From Candidatus Omnitrophota bacterium (GTDB taxonomy: Bacteria; Omnitrophota; Gorgyraeia; Zapsychrales; Zapsychraceae), in NCBI GenBank assembly GCA_029567025.1, contig JAKQLT010000217.1, forward strand, positions 1 to 33,021: a DNA stretch of 33,021 nt, read 5' to 3'. Of this stretch, positions 8,005-15,566 are shown one piece after another. A program made the position numbers and the translations under genes. Under the pieces are notes generated by a model. It was not told the origin of the DNA and ran no database searches. It saw only the letters and a list, made by a program, of their open reading frames with translations. Every line of letters starts with the position of its first letter. Positions within the stretch are counted from its first letter, which is position 1.

Positions 8005-9139
8005 TCGGCCGCGTCTCATTCAAACACTGCAAAAAGTTGTTTCCTATAATTCTGAAAATCCGCCGGGAAATGAATTAGTCTTATCTCGTTTTATCGCCCA
8101 AGATATGAGATCGCTTGGGCTTGATGTGAAATTATATTCTTTTGCCAAAAATCGGCCGAATGTTATCGTCACATTAAAAGGAACATTTGAACGAGAAAAA
8201 GCGCAAAAACAAGCTCTTTTAATTACGCCGCATATTGACACTGTGCCGGCCGGAAAGGGATGGAAATATCATCCGTTAAGCGGTACTATTTCTGGCGGAA
8301 AAATTTACGGTCGAGGCACAAGTGATGATAAAGGAAATTTAGCCTCTTGTATGGAAGTCATGCGCGGTTTAGTTGAGGATAAAATAAAATTGCGTAAAGA
8401 TGTGATTTTAGCCGCGACGGTTGATGAAGAAACAGGAAGCCATTATGGCATAAAACCGCTTTTGGATAAAAAAATATTACGTCCGAAAATTGCGCTTGTC
8501 TTAGATTCTGATGAAGGCGACGCGATTGTCGCTCAAAAAGGATTGATGCATATTCGGATTCAGATTTTTGGAAAAAAAGCGCATGGCGCGTATAATTGGA
8601 AAGGTGTTAATGCGATTGAAATCGCGACGAAAATTATTACGCAATTAAAACAGATGGCTTTTAAATATAAAAAACATCCTTTATTGCGGCCTCCGACGGT
8701 AAATATCGGGACGATTAAAGGCGGTGACAAGGTCAATATCGTTGCGGATTTTTGTGAGTTTTCGGTTGATATTCGTTATTTGCCTGGCATGAATCCGCGC
8801 AATATTTTAAAAGAAGTAAAACATATTATTCGGAAATATATTTCAAAATTTAAAATTCTCGTTGATGATTTACAGTTTCCGTATGAAATAAGTGCGGAAA
8901 ACTCAGCTGTAAAATTGTATGTGGAAACAATCAGAAAATATGGGCTTAAAGGAAAATTAAAGGGAAGCGAAGGCGCGACCGTGATTACATTTTTTCAGGA
9001 ACATAAAATTCCAGCATTTGCATCAGGCTTTAGCGCCAGCGGCACCGCGCACGCAACCGATGAATTTATTCGCATGAACACATTATATAAAGGAACAAAA
9101 GCGCTTGAGGCGTTTATTAAAGAATATGATAAGAAATAA
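7997..9139 (+). CDS. M20 family metallopeptidase (ArgE/DapE/CPG2-like)
   Basis: A 380-residue dinuclear zinc hydrolase of the deacetylase/desuccinylase family. Zinc and catalytic motifs are in order: 'THIDTVPAG' (HxD), 'YGRGTSDDKGNLAS' (bridging Asp), 'DEETGSHYG' (catalytic Glu-Glu), 'LVLDSDEGD' and, near the C-terminus, 'SGTAHATDE' with the last His ligand. A dimerisation domain interrupts the catalytic domain at roughly 190-290 ('IQIFGKKAHGAYNWKGVNAI'). Substrate cannot be told from sequence; acetylornithine, succinyl-diaminopimelate or dipeptides are all possible. No lysine or arginine genes adjoin it. It overlaps both neighbours, forming a three-gene unit. Confidence 0.88.
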   Translation: MINRPRLIQTLQKVVSYNSENPPGNELVLSRFIAQDMRSLGLDVKLYSFAKNRPNVIVTLKGTFEREKAQKQALLITPHIDTVPAGKGWKYHPLSGTISGGKIYGRGTSDDKGNLASCMEVMRGLVEDKIKLRKDVILAATVDEETGSHYGIKPLLDKKILRPKIALVLDSDEGDAIVAQKGLMHIRIQIFGKKAHGAYNWKGVNAIEIATKIITQLKQMAFKYKKHPLLRPPTVNIGTIKGGDKVNIVADFCEFSVDIRYLPGMNPRNILKEVKHIIRKYISKFKILVDDLQFPYEISAENSAVKLYVETIRKYGLKGKLKGSEGATVITFFQEHKIPAFASGFSASGTAHATDEFIRMNTLYKGTKALEAFIKEYDKK

Positions 9140-9848
9140 GAACATTTTTTTATCTGCAATAATTGTTTTTATGTGCTTTTGGGTTTCGCCGACGCAAGGA
9201 GAAGAAAGAAATTTTTTTGGTGAAACGATTTCCTATCGCATAAAACAATTAGGCATGTCAGGAACCGCGACTTTAACGATTGACGGGCTCACAACGATTG
9301 AAGGCAAAGAAGCGCTGCTCATTACTTTTGTCGCTAAAGGATTTACGTTTTTTGATGAGGAAAAAATATATTTGGATCCAAAAACCTATTATCCGATTAT
9401 CGTAAAACGAGATTTAGATATTTTTGGCAATAAAGAAAAAATTGTGGAATATTATGATAATGAAAAAGGTTCTGTAAAAATTATTAATTCTCAAGATCCT
9501 CATAAGCCGCGCATTATTGAAAAAGGTAAGCCTATTGAAAATATTTACGGATTTATTTATCGTCAGCGTATTAAAGGGACATTTCATATAGGAGATGAGT
9601 TTTCTGTTCAGTTTCCGACACAAGAAGTGACGATTAAAGCGGTTGATATACAAAAAATGAATGTGGCTAAGGAAGATTATGAAGTTGTTTTTATGCAAGG
9701 CAAACCACGTAATCTTAAAATTTATTTTGATATAAGCGAAAATAAAATTCCTGTTCGTCTGGAAGGCACGTTTGGTTTTGGCGGCGCGGTAATGATTATG
9801 ACCGATTATAAAGAGACCAAAGACCAAAGACCAAAGACTAAAGACTAA
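9126..9848 (+). CDS. Secreted DUF3108-like protein
   Basis: A 240-residue protein with a cleavable signal peptide 'MIRNKNIFLSAIIVFMCFWV' (Lys/Arg then hydrophobic core) ending near residue 25. The mature part is beta-rich with 'GETISYRIKQLGMSGTATLTI', 'YLDPKTYYPIIVKRDLDIFG' and 'LEGTFGFGGAVMIMTDY', which resembles DUF3108 periplasmic proteins of unknown function. ATG 9126 gives the clean signal peptide; TTG 9105 would add seven residues. The start overlaps the M20 gene. The last residues 'KETKDQRPKTKD' are encoded by the heptamer repeats at 9815-9849, so the original C-terminus was replaced or extended. Confidence 0.8.
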   Translation: MIRNKNIFLSAIIVFMCFWVSPTQGEERNFFGETISYRIKQLGMSGTATLTIDGLTTIEGKEALLITFVAKGFTFFDEEKIYLDPKTYYPIIVKRDLDIFGNKEKIVEYYDNEKGSVKIINSQDPHKPRIIEKGKPIENIYGFIYRQRIKGTFHIGDEFSVQFPTQEVTIKAVDIQKMNVAKEDYEVVFMQGKPRNLKIYFDISENKIPVRLEGTFGFGGAVMIMTDYKETKDQRPKTKD

Positions 9849-9849
9849 A
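9815..9849 (+). repeat. Left heptamer array (5 x GACCAAA/GACTAAA)
   Basis: Five perfect-register 7-base units: three GACCAAA, then two GACTAAA. The array runs over the stop codon of the DUF3108-like gene. A matching array in inverted orientation lies at 10213-10247, on the other side of the broken four-helix-bundle gene. Confidence 0.85.
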
Positions 9850-9853
9850 AAAC

Positions 9854-10213
9854 ATGAGAGATTATAGAAATATTAATGCGTATAAGCATGCTGATGAATT
9901 GGCAATTGAAGTTTATAAAACAACAAAGAATTTCCCGAAGGGAGAATCTTTCGGTCTTATATCTTAATTAAGAAGGGCGGCAGTTTCAGTTGCAGCTAAT
10001 ATTGTAGGAGGCTCCAGTCGTCAACATAAAAAAGATTATTTAAATTTTCTTTTTGTATCAAGAGGATCTTTATGTGAAACAGATTATTTGTTAAATTTGT
10101 CTTTTAAATTGGGTTATCTAAAAGCAAATGAGTTTGACCTATTAGATGAGAAAAGAAAGGAAGTGGCAAAAACGCTATTTGGCCTTATTGAATCTGTCAA
10201 AAAAGAAGTTTAG
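9854..10213 (+). pseudogene. Four-helix-bundle (23S rRNA intervening-sequence type) protein, nonsense-interrupted
   Basis: The frame from ATG 9854 gives 'MRDYRNINAYKHADELAIEV...FGLIS', hits TAA at 9965-9967, and then continues in the same frame as 'LRRAAVSVAANIVGGSSRQH...' to TAG 10211-10213. Both halves match the small four-helix-bundle family (about 120 residues) often called S23/IVP proteins, where a Gln (CAA) normally stands at the TAA. A single C-to-T change explains the stop, so this looks like a recent pseudogene. The family's cellular role is not established. It sits between inverted heptamer arrays, separating the DUF3108-like gene from trpB. Confidence 0.82.
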
Positions 10214-10247
10214 GTCATTGGTCGTTGGTCTTTTGTCATTAGTCTAA
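10213..10247 (-). repeat. Right heptamer array (inverted)
   Basis: Five 7-base units reading GGTCATT, GGTCGTT, GGTCTTT, TGTCATT and AGTCTAA on the plus strand, the inverted and diverged counterpart of the array at 9815-9849. It begins at the last base of the pseudogene stop and ends four bases before the trpB start, leaving trpB without a visible ribosome-binding site. Confidence 0.8.
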
Positions 10248-10251
10248 AAAT

Positions 10252-11427
10252 ATGTTATCTAACAAAAATGGGCGATTTGGGCAATTCGGCGGAAGATTTG
10301 TTCCCGAGACACTCATGTCTTTATTAGAAGACCTTGAGAAAGTTTATTTTTCTTTGAAGAAAGATAAAAAATTTCATGCGGAACTTGATTTCTATTTAAA
10401 AGAATTTGCCGGCCGTCCCACTAATCTTTATCATGCCAAACGCTTAAGCGCGTATTATAAAACGCTTAAAATTTATCTTAAACGCGAAGATTTGCTGCAT
10501 ACCGGCGCGCATAAAATCAATAATACATTAGGCCAGATTCTTGTTGCTAAACGGATGGGAAAAGCGCGTATTATCGCCGAGACTGGCGCCGGACAGCATG
10601 GTGTCGCGACCGCGGCTGTGGCCGCGCTTTTTGGCTTAAAATGCGAAGTTTATATGGGTGAAGAAGATATGAAACGTCAGGCGCTTAATGTTTATCGTAT
10701 GCAATTATTCGGCGCAAAAGTTATTCCGGTTACCAGCGGATCAAAAACGCTTAAAGATGCGATGAACGAAGCGATTCGTGATTGGGTCACAAATGTTCAC
10801 AATACATTTTATTTAATTGGCTCCGTCGCCGGGCCTCATCCTTATCCGACGATGGTTCGCGATTTTCAATCGGTTATTGGCCAAGAAGCGCGCGCGCAAT
10901 TTTTAAAGAAAGAAAAATCCTTGCCGGATTATGTTTTAGCTTGTGTCGGAGGTGGAAGTAATGCCATGGGAATTTTTCATGCTTTTTATAATGATAAGAA
11001 AGTTAAATTTATCGGCGTTGAGGCTGCCGGACACGGATTAAATACACAACAACATTCAGCTTCTTTGCATAAAGGACATTTAGGCGTTTTGCATGGAAGT
11101 AAAAGTCAAGTATTGCAAACCTCCAACGGTCAGATAAAACTTGCGTATTCAATTGCCGCGGGGCTTGATTATCCTGGCGTTGGACCGGAACATTCTTTTT
11201 ATAAGGAAAGCGGCCGCGCCCAATATGTGGCTGTAACGGATAAAGAAGCGGTTTCGGCACTTAAGCTTTTATCTAAAGTGGAAGGAATTATTCCAGCGAT
11301 GGAATCCGCGCATGCGCTTAGTTATTTAGAGAAATTAGCGAAGAAGGTAAAAGATAAGGCTTCTGTGATTGTTTGTTTGTCCGGTCGTGGCGATAAAGAT
11401 ATGGAAACGATCAAGAATTTTATTTAG
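10252..11427 (+). CDS. trpB: Tryptophan synthase beta chain
   Basis: PLP enzyme that condenses indole with serine in the alpha2-beta2 complex. The 391-residue protein starts '[21 protein letters not shown]', typical of TrpB1. Lys88 in '[12 protein letters not shown]' forms the Schiff base; '[12 protein letters not shown]' and the phosphate-binding '[10 protein letters not shown]' are intact, as is the C-terminal '[11 protein letters not shown]'. It is a true TrpB1 pairing with the trpA downstream, not a TrpB2. The heptamer array lies directly upstream, so expression may depend on read-through from 9126 or on a weak promoter in the repeat. Confidence 0.97.
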   Translation: MLSNKNGRFGQFGGRFVPETLMSLLEDLEKVYFSLKKDKKFHAELDFYLKEFAGRPTNLYHAKRLSAYYKTLKIYLKREDLLHTGAHKINNTLGQILVAKRMGKARIIAETGAGQHGVATAAVAALFGLKCEVYMGEEDMKRQALNVYRMQLFGAKVIPVTSGSKTLKDAMNEAIRDWVTNVHNTFYLIGSVAGPHPYPTMVRDFQSVIGQEARAQFLKKEKSLPDYVLACVGGGSNAMGIFHAFYNDKKVKFIGVEAAGHGLNTQQHSASLHKGHLGVLHGSKSQVLQTSNGQIKLAYSIAAGLDYPGVGPEHSFYKESGRAQYVAVTDKEAVSALKLLSKVEGIIPAMESAHALSYLEKLAKKVKDKASVIVCLSGRGDKDMETIKNFI

Positions 11428-11434
11428 TTTTTTT

Positions 11435-11513
11435 GTCATCCTTGTGGATGCAGGGAACTCAGATTTGAAAAGGTTGTGGCAATAAAAGAGATTCCTGCCT
11501 GTGCAGGAATGAC
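11435..11513. repeat. GTCAT...ATGAC inverted-repeat element between trpB and trpA
   Basis: The element begins GTCATCC (11435), ends GGAATGAC (11513), and has imperfect inverted arms ('GCAGGGAACTC' against 'GAGATTCCTGC'). It fills nearly the whole trpB-trpA gap. A similar GTCATTCCCGC...ATGAC element is at 32378-32450. It resembles the small non-coding interspersed repeats common in bacterial genomes. Confidence 0.65.
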
Positions 11514-11526
11514 AGATAGGAAAATG

Positions 11527-12321
11527 ATGAATCGCATTGATGAAAAATTTAAAGAATTAAAAGCGAAAAAAAAGAAGGCGTTTATTGCTTTTATAACAGC
11601 CGGTTATCCGGATTTAAAAACAACAAAAGAATTAGTTTTATCATTTGCTCGCGTTGGCGTTGATATTATTGAACTCGGTGTTCCGTTTTCTGATCCTTTA
11701 GCTGATGGCCCAACTATTCAAACAGCGTCTTATAAAGCGCTGCAAAAAGGCATAACATTAGAGAAAATTTTAAAATTAGTCGCTGAAATTAGGGAAATTT
11801 CTCAAATCCCGATTGTCCTTATGAGTTATTATAATCCAATTTTTTATTATGGTGAAAAACGTTTTGTTGAATGTGCGAAAAAATGCGGTGTAGATGGCGT
11901 AATTATTCCGGATTTGCCGCCGGAAGAAGCAAAAAATTTAATCGTTACAGCTAAAAAGAATGATTTTTCAACTGTGTTTTTTCTTTCGCCGACAACAAAA
12001 AAACCGCGCATAAAAAATATTGTGAATGCCTCAAGTGGTTTTATTTATTTTGTTTCAGTTTCAGGCGTGACAGGCGTACGTAATCAGTTTTCATCATCGA
12101 TTAAAGGAAAAATTATCGCGGTAAAGAAAATAACAAAAAAACCGATTTGTATTGGTTTTGGTATTTCAACGCCTCAACAAGTTAAAACAATGTCGCAAAT
12201 TTCTGACGGCGTTATTGTCGGAAGCGCGATTGTCAGTGAAATTTTAAAGCATGAAGGAAGAAAAGATCTTGTTCGAAAAGTTTCTTTTTTTGTCTCTCAA
12301 TTAACCAGCGAATTATCCTAA
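11527..12321 (+). CDS. trpA: Tryptophan synthase alpha chain
   Basis: Cleaves indole-3-glycerol phosphate to indole and glyceraldehyde 3-phosphate and channels indole to TrpB. With ATG 11527 ('MNRIDEKFKELK') the catalytic residues fall at Glu49 ('IIELGVPFSDPLADGPTIQ') and Asp60, the same numbers as in E. coli, which supports this start; length is 264. A possible extension from 11476 would be encoded by the GTCAT repeat ('MAIKEIPACAGMTD') and is rejected. 'SGVTGVR' and 'GFGIS' are the phosphate-binding loops. AGGA at 11518-11521 is a fair ribosome-binding site. Confidence 0.95.
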   Translation: MNRIDEKFKELKAKKKKAFIAFITAGYPDLKTTKELVLSFARVGVDIIELGVPFSDPLADGPTIQTASYKALQKGITLEKILKLVAEIREISQIPIVLMSYYNPIFYYGEKRFVECAKKCGVDGVIIPDLPPEEAKNLIVTAKKNDFSTVFFLSPTTKKPRIKNIVNASSGFIYFVSVSGVTGVRNQFSSSIKGKIIAVKKITKKPICIGFGISTPQQVKTMSQISDGVIVGSAIVSEILKHEGRKDLVRKVSFFVSQLTSELS

Positions 12322-12326
12322 TCAGT

Positions 12327-13613
12327 ATGTATCAAAAAGAAATCTTACAAAATGGTTTTCGTCTTGTAACCCATCAGATGCCTAAACGCGATAGCGTTTC
12401 TTTGGGTTTTTGGTTTGGCGTCGGAGGGCGGCATGAAACATTGTCTCAAAAAGGGCTGGCCCATGTCATAGAGCATATGGCCTTTAAGGGAAGCCGAAAA
12501 TATTCATCGCGAGAAATTAAAGAGCGCGTTGAAGGCGTCGGCGGTATGCTTAATGCCTTTACGTCAGAAGAACAAACGTGTTTTTTTGCAAAAGTCCCAT
12601 CAAAATTTTTAAAAGAGGCCTTTGATGTTTTGTCTGATATTTCGTTTTTTCCGCAATGGAGACAGAAGGATTTTATAAAAGAAAAATCCGTTATTATGGA
12701 AGAAATAAAAATGTATCACGATCAGCCGCAATATTTGGTTATGGAATTATTGCATAAACTTTTGTGGCCGAATAATTCTTTAGGCGCGCCTCTTGCCGGA
12801 ACCGTTGATTCTGTCGCCGGGCTAACGTTAGAGGATCTTAAAAGTTTTCATCATAATTATTATCATTCCGGAAATGCTGTTTTGGTGGTGTGCGGAGATG
12901 TTTGCCATAGGGAAGTTAAAAAAATAGTAAAAAAGAAATTAGCGTCTTTAAAAAAACAAGAAGTATTGTTTTTTGATAAAGTGAATGAAGCTTTTTCCTC
13001 CCCGCGTATTCATTGTTATAAAAAAGATATCGAACAAACGCATTTGGCCATAGGGTTTCCTTCTTATGCCTATAGGGATGAGAGAAAATACGCGTTAGAA
13101 CTTTTGTCTATTATTTTAGGAGAAAATATGTCGAGCCGTTTGTTTGCGCAAGTGCGCGAGAAAAAAGGGCTGGCGTATGCTATTCAATCTAAGGAAAAAA
13201 CTTTTGAGGACACAGGATTTTTTGTGATACGTGCAGGGGTGGATAATAAAAAAGTTGTTGAAGCCACCGATGTTATTTTAAAAGAACTTATTAAAATAAA
13301 AGAAAAAAGCATTTCTTCCGATGAGCTTATTCGCGCGCGTGAGTATAAAATAGGACATCTCTTATTAGAAATAGAAGATACGTTAGAGCATATGTTATGG
13401 TTAGGAGAACATCTAATCTTTCGAAATAAAATAGAGTCTGTCAAAAATCTTGTAGAGAAATTTAAGAAAATAGGAAAGAAAGATATTGGCTACGTGGCGC
13501 AAGATATTTTTAAGCATAATAAACTAACTTTAGCGATTATCGGTCCTGTGGAAGAAAAAGATGAAAAGAAATTAAATGACTTTGCCTCACCCCGGGGATG
13601 GGGCAAGGGTTAG
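12327..13613 (+). CDS. M16 family zinc peptidase (processing-peptidase-like)
   Basis: A 428-residue protein of the pitrilysin/mitochondrial-processing-peptidase family. The inverted zinc motif HVIEH (46-50) lies in the N-terminal domain, with a downstream Glu in 'SVIMEEIKMYHDQPQ' as third ligand. The second domain shows 'RKYALELLSIILGENMSSRL' and 'VREKKGLAYAIQS', the substrate-clamping region. It follows trpA by five bases. The last ten residues ('FASPRGWGKG') and the stop are encoded by a copy of the C/G-rich palindrome, and the stop overlaps that of the convergent secretin gene. It has no signal peptide, so it should be cytosolic. Confidence 0.92.
   Translation: MYQKEILQNGFRLVTHQMPKRDSVSLGFWFGVGGRHETLSQKGLAHVIEHMAFKGSRKYSSREIKERVEGVGGMLNAFTSEEQTCFFAKVPSKFLKEAFDVLSDISFFPQWRQKDFIKEKSVIMEEIKMYHDQPQYLVMELLHKLLWPNNSLGAPLAGTVDSVAGLTLEDLKSFHHNYYHSGNAVLVVCGDVCHREVKKIVKKKLASLKKQEVLFFDKVNEAFSSPRIHCYKKDIEQTHLAIGFPSYAYRDERKYALELLSIILGENMSSRLFAQVREKKGLAYAIQSKEKTFEDTGFFVIRAGVDNKKVVEATDVILKELIKIKEKSISSDELIRAREYKIGHLLLEIEDTLEHMLWLGEHLIFRNKIESVKNLVEKFKKIGKKDIGYVAQDIFKHNKLTLAIIGPVEEKDEKKLNDFASPRGWGKG
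13582..13606. repeat. C/G-rich palindrome, copy 2
   Basis: TTGCCTCACCCC (13582-13593) and GGGGATGGGGCAA (13594-13606) form an imperfect palindrome of the same family as 2265-2297. It lies inside the 3' end of the M16 peptidase gene and just past the 3' end of the convergent secretin gene. Confidence 0.7.
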
Positions 13614-14959
13614 TCGATTTTTATAATTTTCGGTGTGATGAAAATAAGAAGGTCTCGGTTGGTTTTTTCTTTAGATTTATGTTTAAATAAATTCCCCACA
13701 ACAGGAATGCTTCCTAAGACAGGAACTTTAGAAACAGTTTCCACCGTTTTTTCTTTTATTAGCCCGCCGATAACCAGCGTGTCATTATTTCTCACGGTTA
13801 CTTTTGTAGAAGCGGATTGTGTATAAAATATGGGAATCGTCGCATCCATGCCAGAGGCGGAAGAGAAATTACGCTCGCCGACTTTTTCGCTGATTTCTGG
13901 AGTGGCTTCAAGGGTTACAAATTCATTATTATTGATTTTGGGCGTTACGTTTAAAACCACGCCATATTCCATCCAGTCAAACCCTGTAATTTCCCATTGC
14001 CCGATTTCTCCGCTGTAAGAATATTTAGGAACCGGGTCCTGGCTGACGACCTCAATTTTTGCTGGATTATTATCTAATGTCGTAATTCTTGGAGCTGAAA
14101 GCATTTTTGTGTCTTTGTCTTCAAAAAGAGCTTGCATCACAATAGAAAAATCTGAAGCATCCAAAGTCCCGAAGCTAAAAATATTGCTGATTTTTGGATC
14201 ATAAGGGCCTCCGGGATAGGCTTCTATAGCTGACGGGAAATCATCCGAGAAATAACGGGTATTTTTAGATTTTTTGTTAAAAGGAAATGTTGTAGCTTTT
14301 TTAGCGCCTATGGCTGTCCCAGAGATATTCCATTTAATACCGAGATTTTTTGATGCGTCTGCGTTGGTTTCAACGACTTTGACTTCAATAAGCACTTGCG
14401 GAATTTGCTCGTCTAAAAATTCTAAGCTATTTTCAAGGATTTTTAAATTAGCCACCGTGTCTGTTGCAATAACAATATTTGTCCTTTCGTCAACGACTAA
14501 TCGTCCGCGTTCTCCCAATAATTGGGTTAAAATATCTTTAACTGCTGTTACTTTCGCGAAATTAAGTTTAAAACGACGCGTTGTGATTGTTTCCTGGTCT
14601 TGTAAAAGAGGAGACGAGAGTGGATTTGGGTTCGCTTCTTTGGCCAATTCTTCTAAAGAATTGATAGTACGTTCAATCCCCATAATAGCGAGTAATGAAT
14701 CATTGACCGTTACAGTATTATTTTTTTCATCAATGAGGATTTCGCCGTTTTCTGTTAAAAGTTTTGATAAGGAGTCTTTAAAATCAGCGATTTTGATATG
14801 TTTGGGTTGAAAAGAGCGCGTGACCCAGCGGCTCGAGGATGGCGTTTTTATAACATTGTCGTTATCGGACAAAGAAGACGTTCCTTGCGCCCGTCCTAAA
14901 GAAGAAAAGCAAAAGATAAAGATAATAAAAAATATTAGAAATAATTTTAAATTTTTAAT
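13610..14959 (-). CDS. Secretin (GspD/PilQ family outer-membrane channel)
   Basis: Reading leftward, 449 residues from a proposed ATT start at 14959. The N-terminus 'IKNLKLFLIFFIIFIFCFSS' then 'LGRAQ' is a signal peptide absent from the shorter TTG start at 14872. AAAAGGAC lies six bases before ATT. Two small secretin N-domains follow ('VTRSFQPKHIKIADFKDSL' and 'TTRRFKLNFAKVTAVKDIL'), then 'VLIEVKVVETN' and the beta-barrel secretin domain ending 'VPVLGSIPVVGNLFKHKS...DLLIFITPKI', the family signature. It should form the outer-membrane gate of a type II secretion or type IV pilus machine; no other parts of such a machine are in the window, and it is shorter than classical GspD. Confidence 0.88.
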   Translation of the reverse strand: MKNLKLFLIFFIIFIFCFSSLGRAQGTSSLSDNDNVIKTPSSSRWVTRSFQPKHIKIADFKDSLSKLLTENGEILIDEKNNTVTVNDSLLAIMGIERTINSLEELAKEANPNPLSSPLLQDQETITTRRFKLNFAKVTAVKDILTQLLGERGRLVVDERTNIVIATDTVANLKILENSLEFLDEQIPQVLIEVKVVETNADASKNLGIKWNISGTAIGAKKATTFPFNKKSKNTRYFSDDFPSAIEAYPGGPYDPKISNIFSFGTLDASDFSIVMQALFEDKDTKMLSAPRITTLDNNPAKIEVVSQDPVPKYSYSGEIGQWEITGFDWMEYGVVLNVTPKINNNEFVTLEATPEISEKVGERNFSSASGMDATIPIFYTQSASTKVTVRNNDTLVIGGLIKEKTVETVSKVPVLGSIPVVGNLFKHKSKEKTNRDLLIFITPKIIKID

Positions 14960-14989
14960 AGCGCGTCCTTTTTTTAAAAAATCATTTTC

Positions 14990-15018
14990 ATTATAGGCAG
15001 ATAAAATAATGAATGCAA
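14990..15018 (-). promoter_or_regulatory. Promoter of the secretin gene
   Basis: On the minus strand TTGCAT (15018-15013) and TATAAT (14995-14990) are 17 bases apart. The start site at about 14983 leaves a short leader carrying AAAAGGAC before the proposed ATT start. Confidence 0.55.
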
Positions 15019-15035
15019 TTATATTTCAATAAATT

Positions 15036-15064
15036 TTGCTAAAGGACAAAAAGTGTGGTATCTT
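15036..15064 (+). promoter_or_regulatory. Promoter of the 29-residue peptide gene
   Basis: TTGCTA (15036-15041) and TATCTT (15059-15064) are 17 bases apart. With the terminator at 15255-15292 they define a transcript of about 220 bases. Confidence 0.45.
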
Positions 15065-15128
15065 TTTAGTGAGAGTAAAAATTGGCGTGATTATTTTTAA
15101 GAAAAATTTTGATATAAAAGGAGTTAAA

Positions 15129-15218
15129 ATGACAAAGATAAAAGATATGGCAAAAAAAGTGAAAACGTGTGTGAAAAAGATTGGAAAAGAAGAGGATCGC
15201 GAAAGGCAAGAAGAGTAG
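15129..15218 (+). CDS. 29-residue highly charged peptide of unknown function
   Basis: ATG 15129 follows a strong ribosome-binding site (AAGGAG, 15118-15123) by five bases. The product 'MTKIKDMAKKVKTCVKKI' then 'GKEEDRERQEE' is a basic amphipathic segment with one Cys followed by an acidic tail. It has its own promoter (15036-15064) and a strong intrinsic terminator (15255-15292), so the unit encodes only this peptide. An upstream in-frame start at 15036 lies in the promoter and is rejected. Function is unknown; the transcript could also act as an RNA. Confidence 0.5.
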   Translation: MTKIKDMAKKVKTCVKKIGKEEDRERQEE

Positions 15219-15254
15219 GCTTTTTAAAATATTTGTTATTATTTTTTTATTAAT

Positions 15255-15292
15255 TCCGGGCCGTTTTTATTTCTTACGGCTCGGATTTTTTT
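15255..15292 (+). terminator. Intrinsic terminator after the small peptide gene
   Basis: TCCGGGCCGT (15255-15264) pairs with ACGGCTCGGA (15276-15285), a 10-bp stem with one G-U pair, followed by seven T (15286-15292). The bases from here to about 15500 hold no gene I can support. Confidence 0.85.
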
Positions 15293-15501
15293 GCCTGTTT
15301 CTTAACTGTTGGTAGAATAAACTCTTGATCGATTATTTCATTGGAATAAACGAGTATATGTCAACGGCCGGACCTTTTAAGAAATATTTCGTCTGCTTTA
15401 CCTTTGTTGCCCGTAGGAATTATTAAGGAATTCCTGCTTGAGGACAGGGAGGCAATGTAAAAATTTTAGTTTTTGATTGTTCGTAAAAATTAAAAAATAG
15501 T

Positions 15502-15530
15502 TTGATTTGTATACTTAAAAGAAGTATACT
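15502..15530 (+). promoter_or_regulatory. Promoter with overlapping palindromic operator
   Basis: TTGATT (15502-15507) and TATACT (15525-15530) are 17 bases apart. GTATACTT (15509-15516) and AAGTATAC (15522-15529) form a perfect 8-bp inverted repeat covering the spacer and -10 box, the expected position of a repressor site. It drives the ATPase gene at 15567. Confidence 0.6.
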
Positions 15531-15566
15531 CCATTTTAGTAATACTAATTCGGAGGACAATGCGTA

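Noticed and set aside
9854-10213. Accessory protein (Avd) of a diversity-generating retroelement, which has a similar four-helix fold
   Set aside because: No reverse transcriptase, template repeat or variable repeat is present in the window.
11476-11526. N-terminal extension of trpA (MAIKEIPACAGMTD...)
   Set aside because: It is translated interspersed repeat; the start at 11527 puts catalytic Glu and Asp at 49 and 60 as in E. coli.
15036-15128. Longer version of the small peptide starting at 15036
   Set aside because: Its first codons lie in the promoter; AAGGAG is correctly placed only for ATG 15129.
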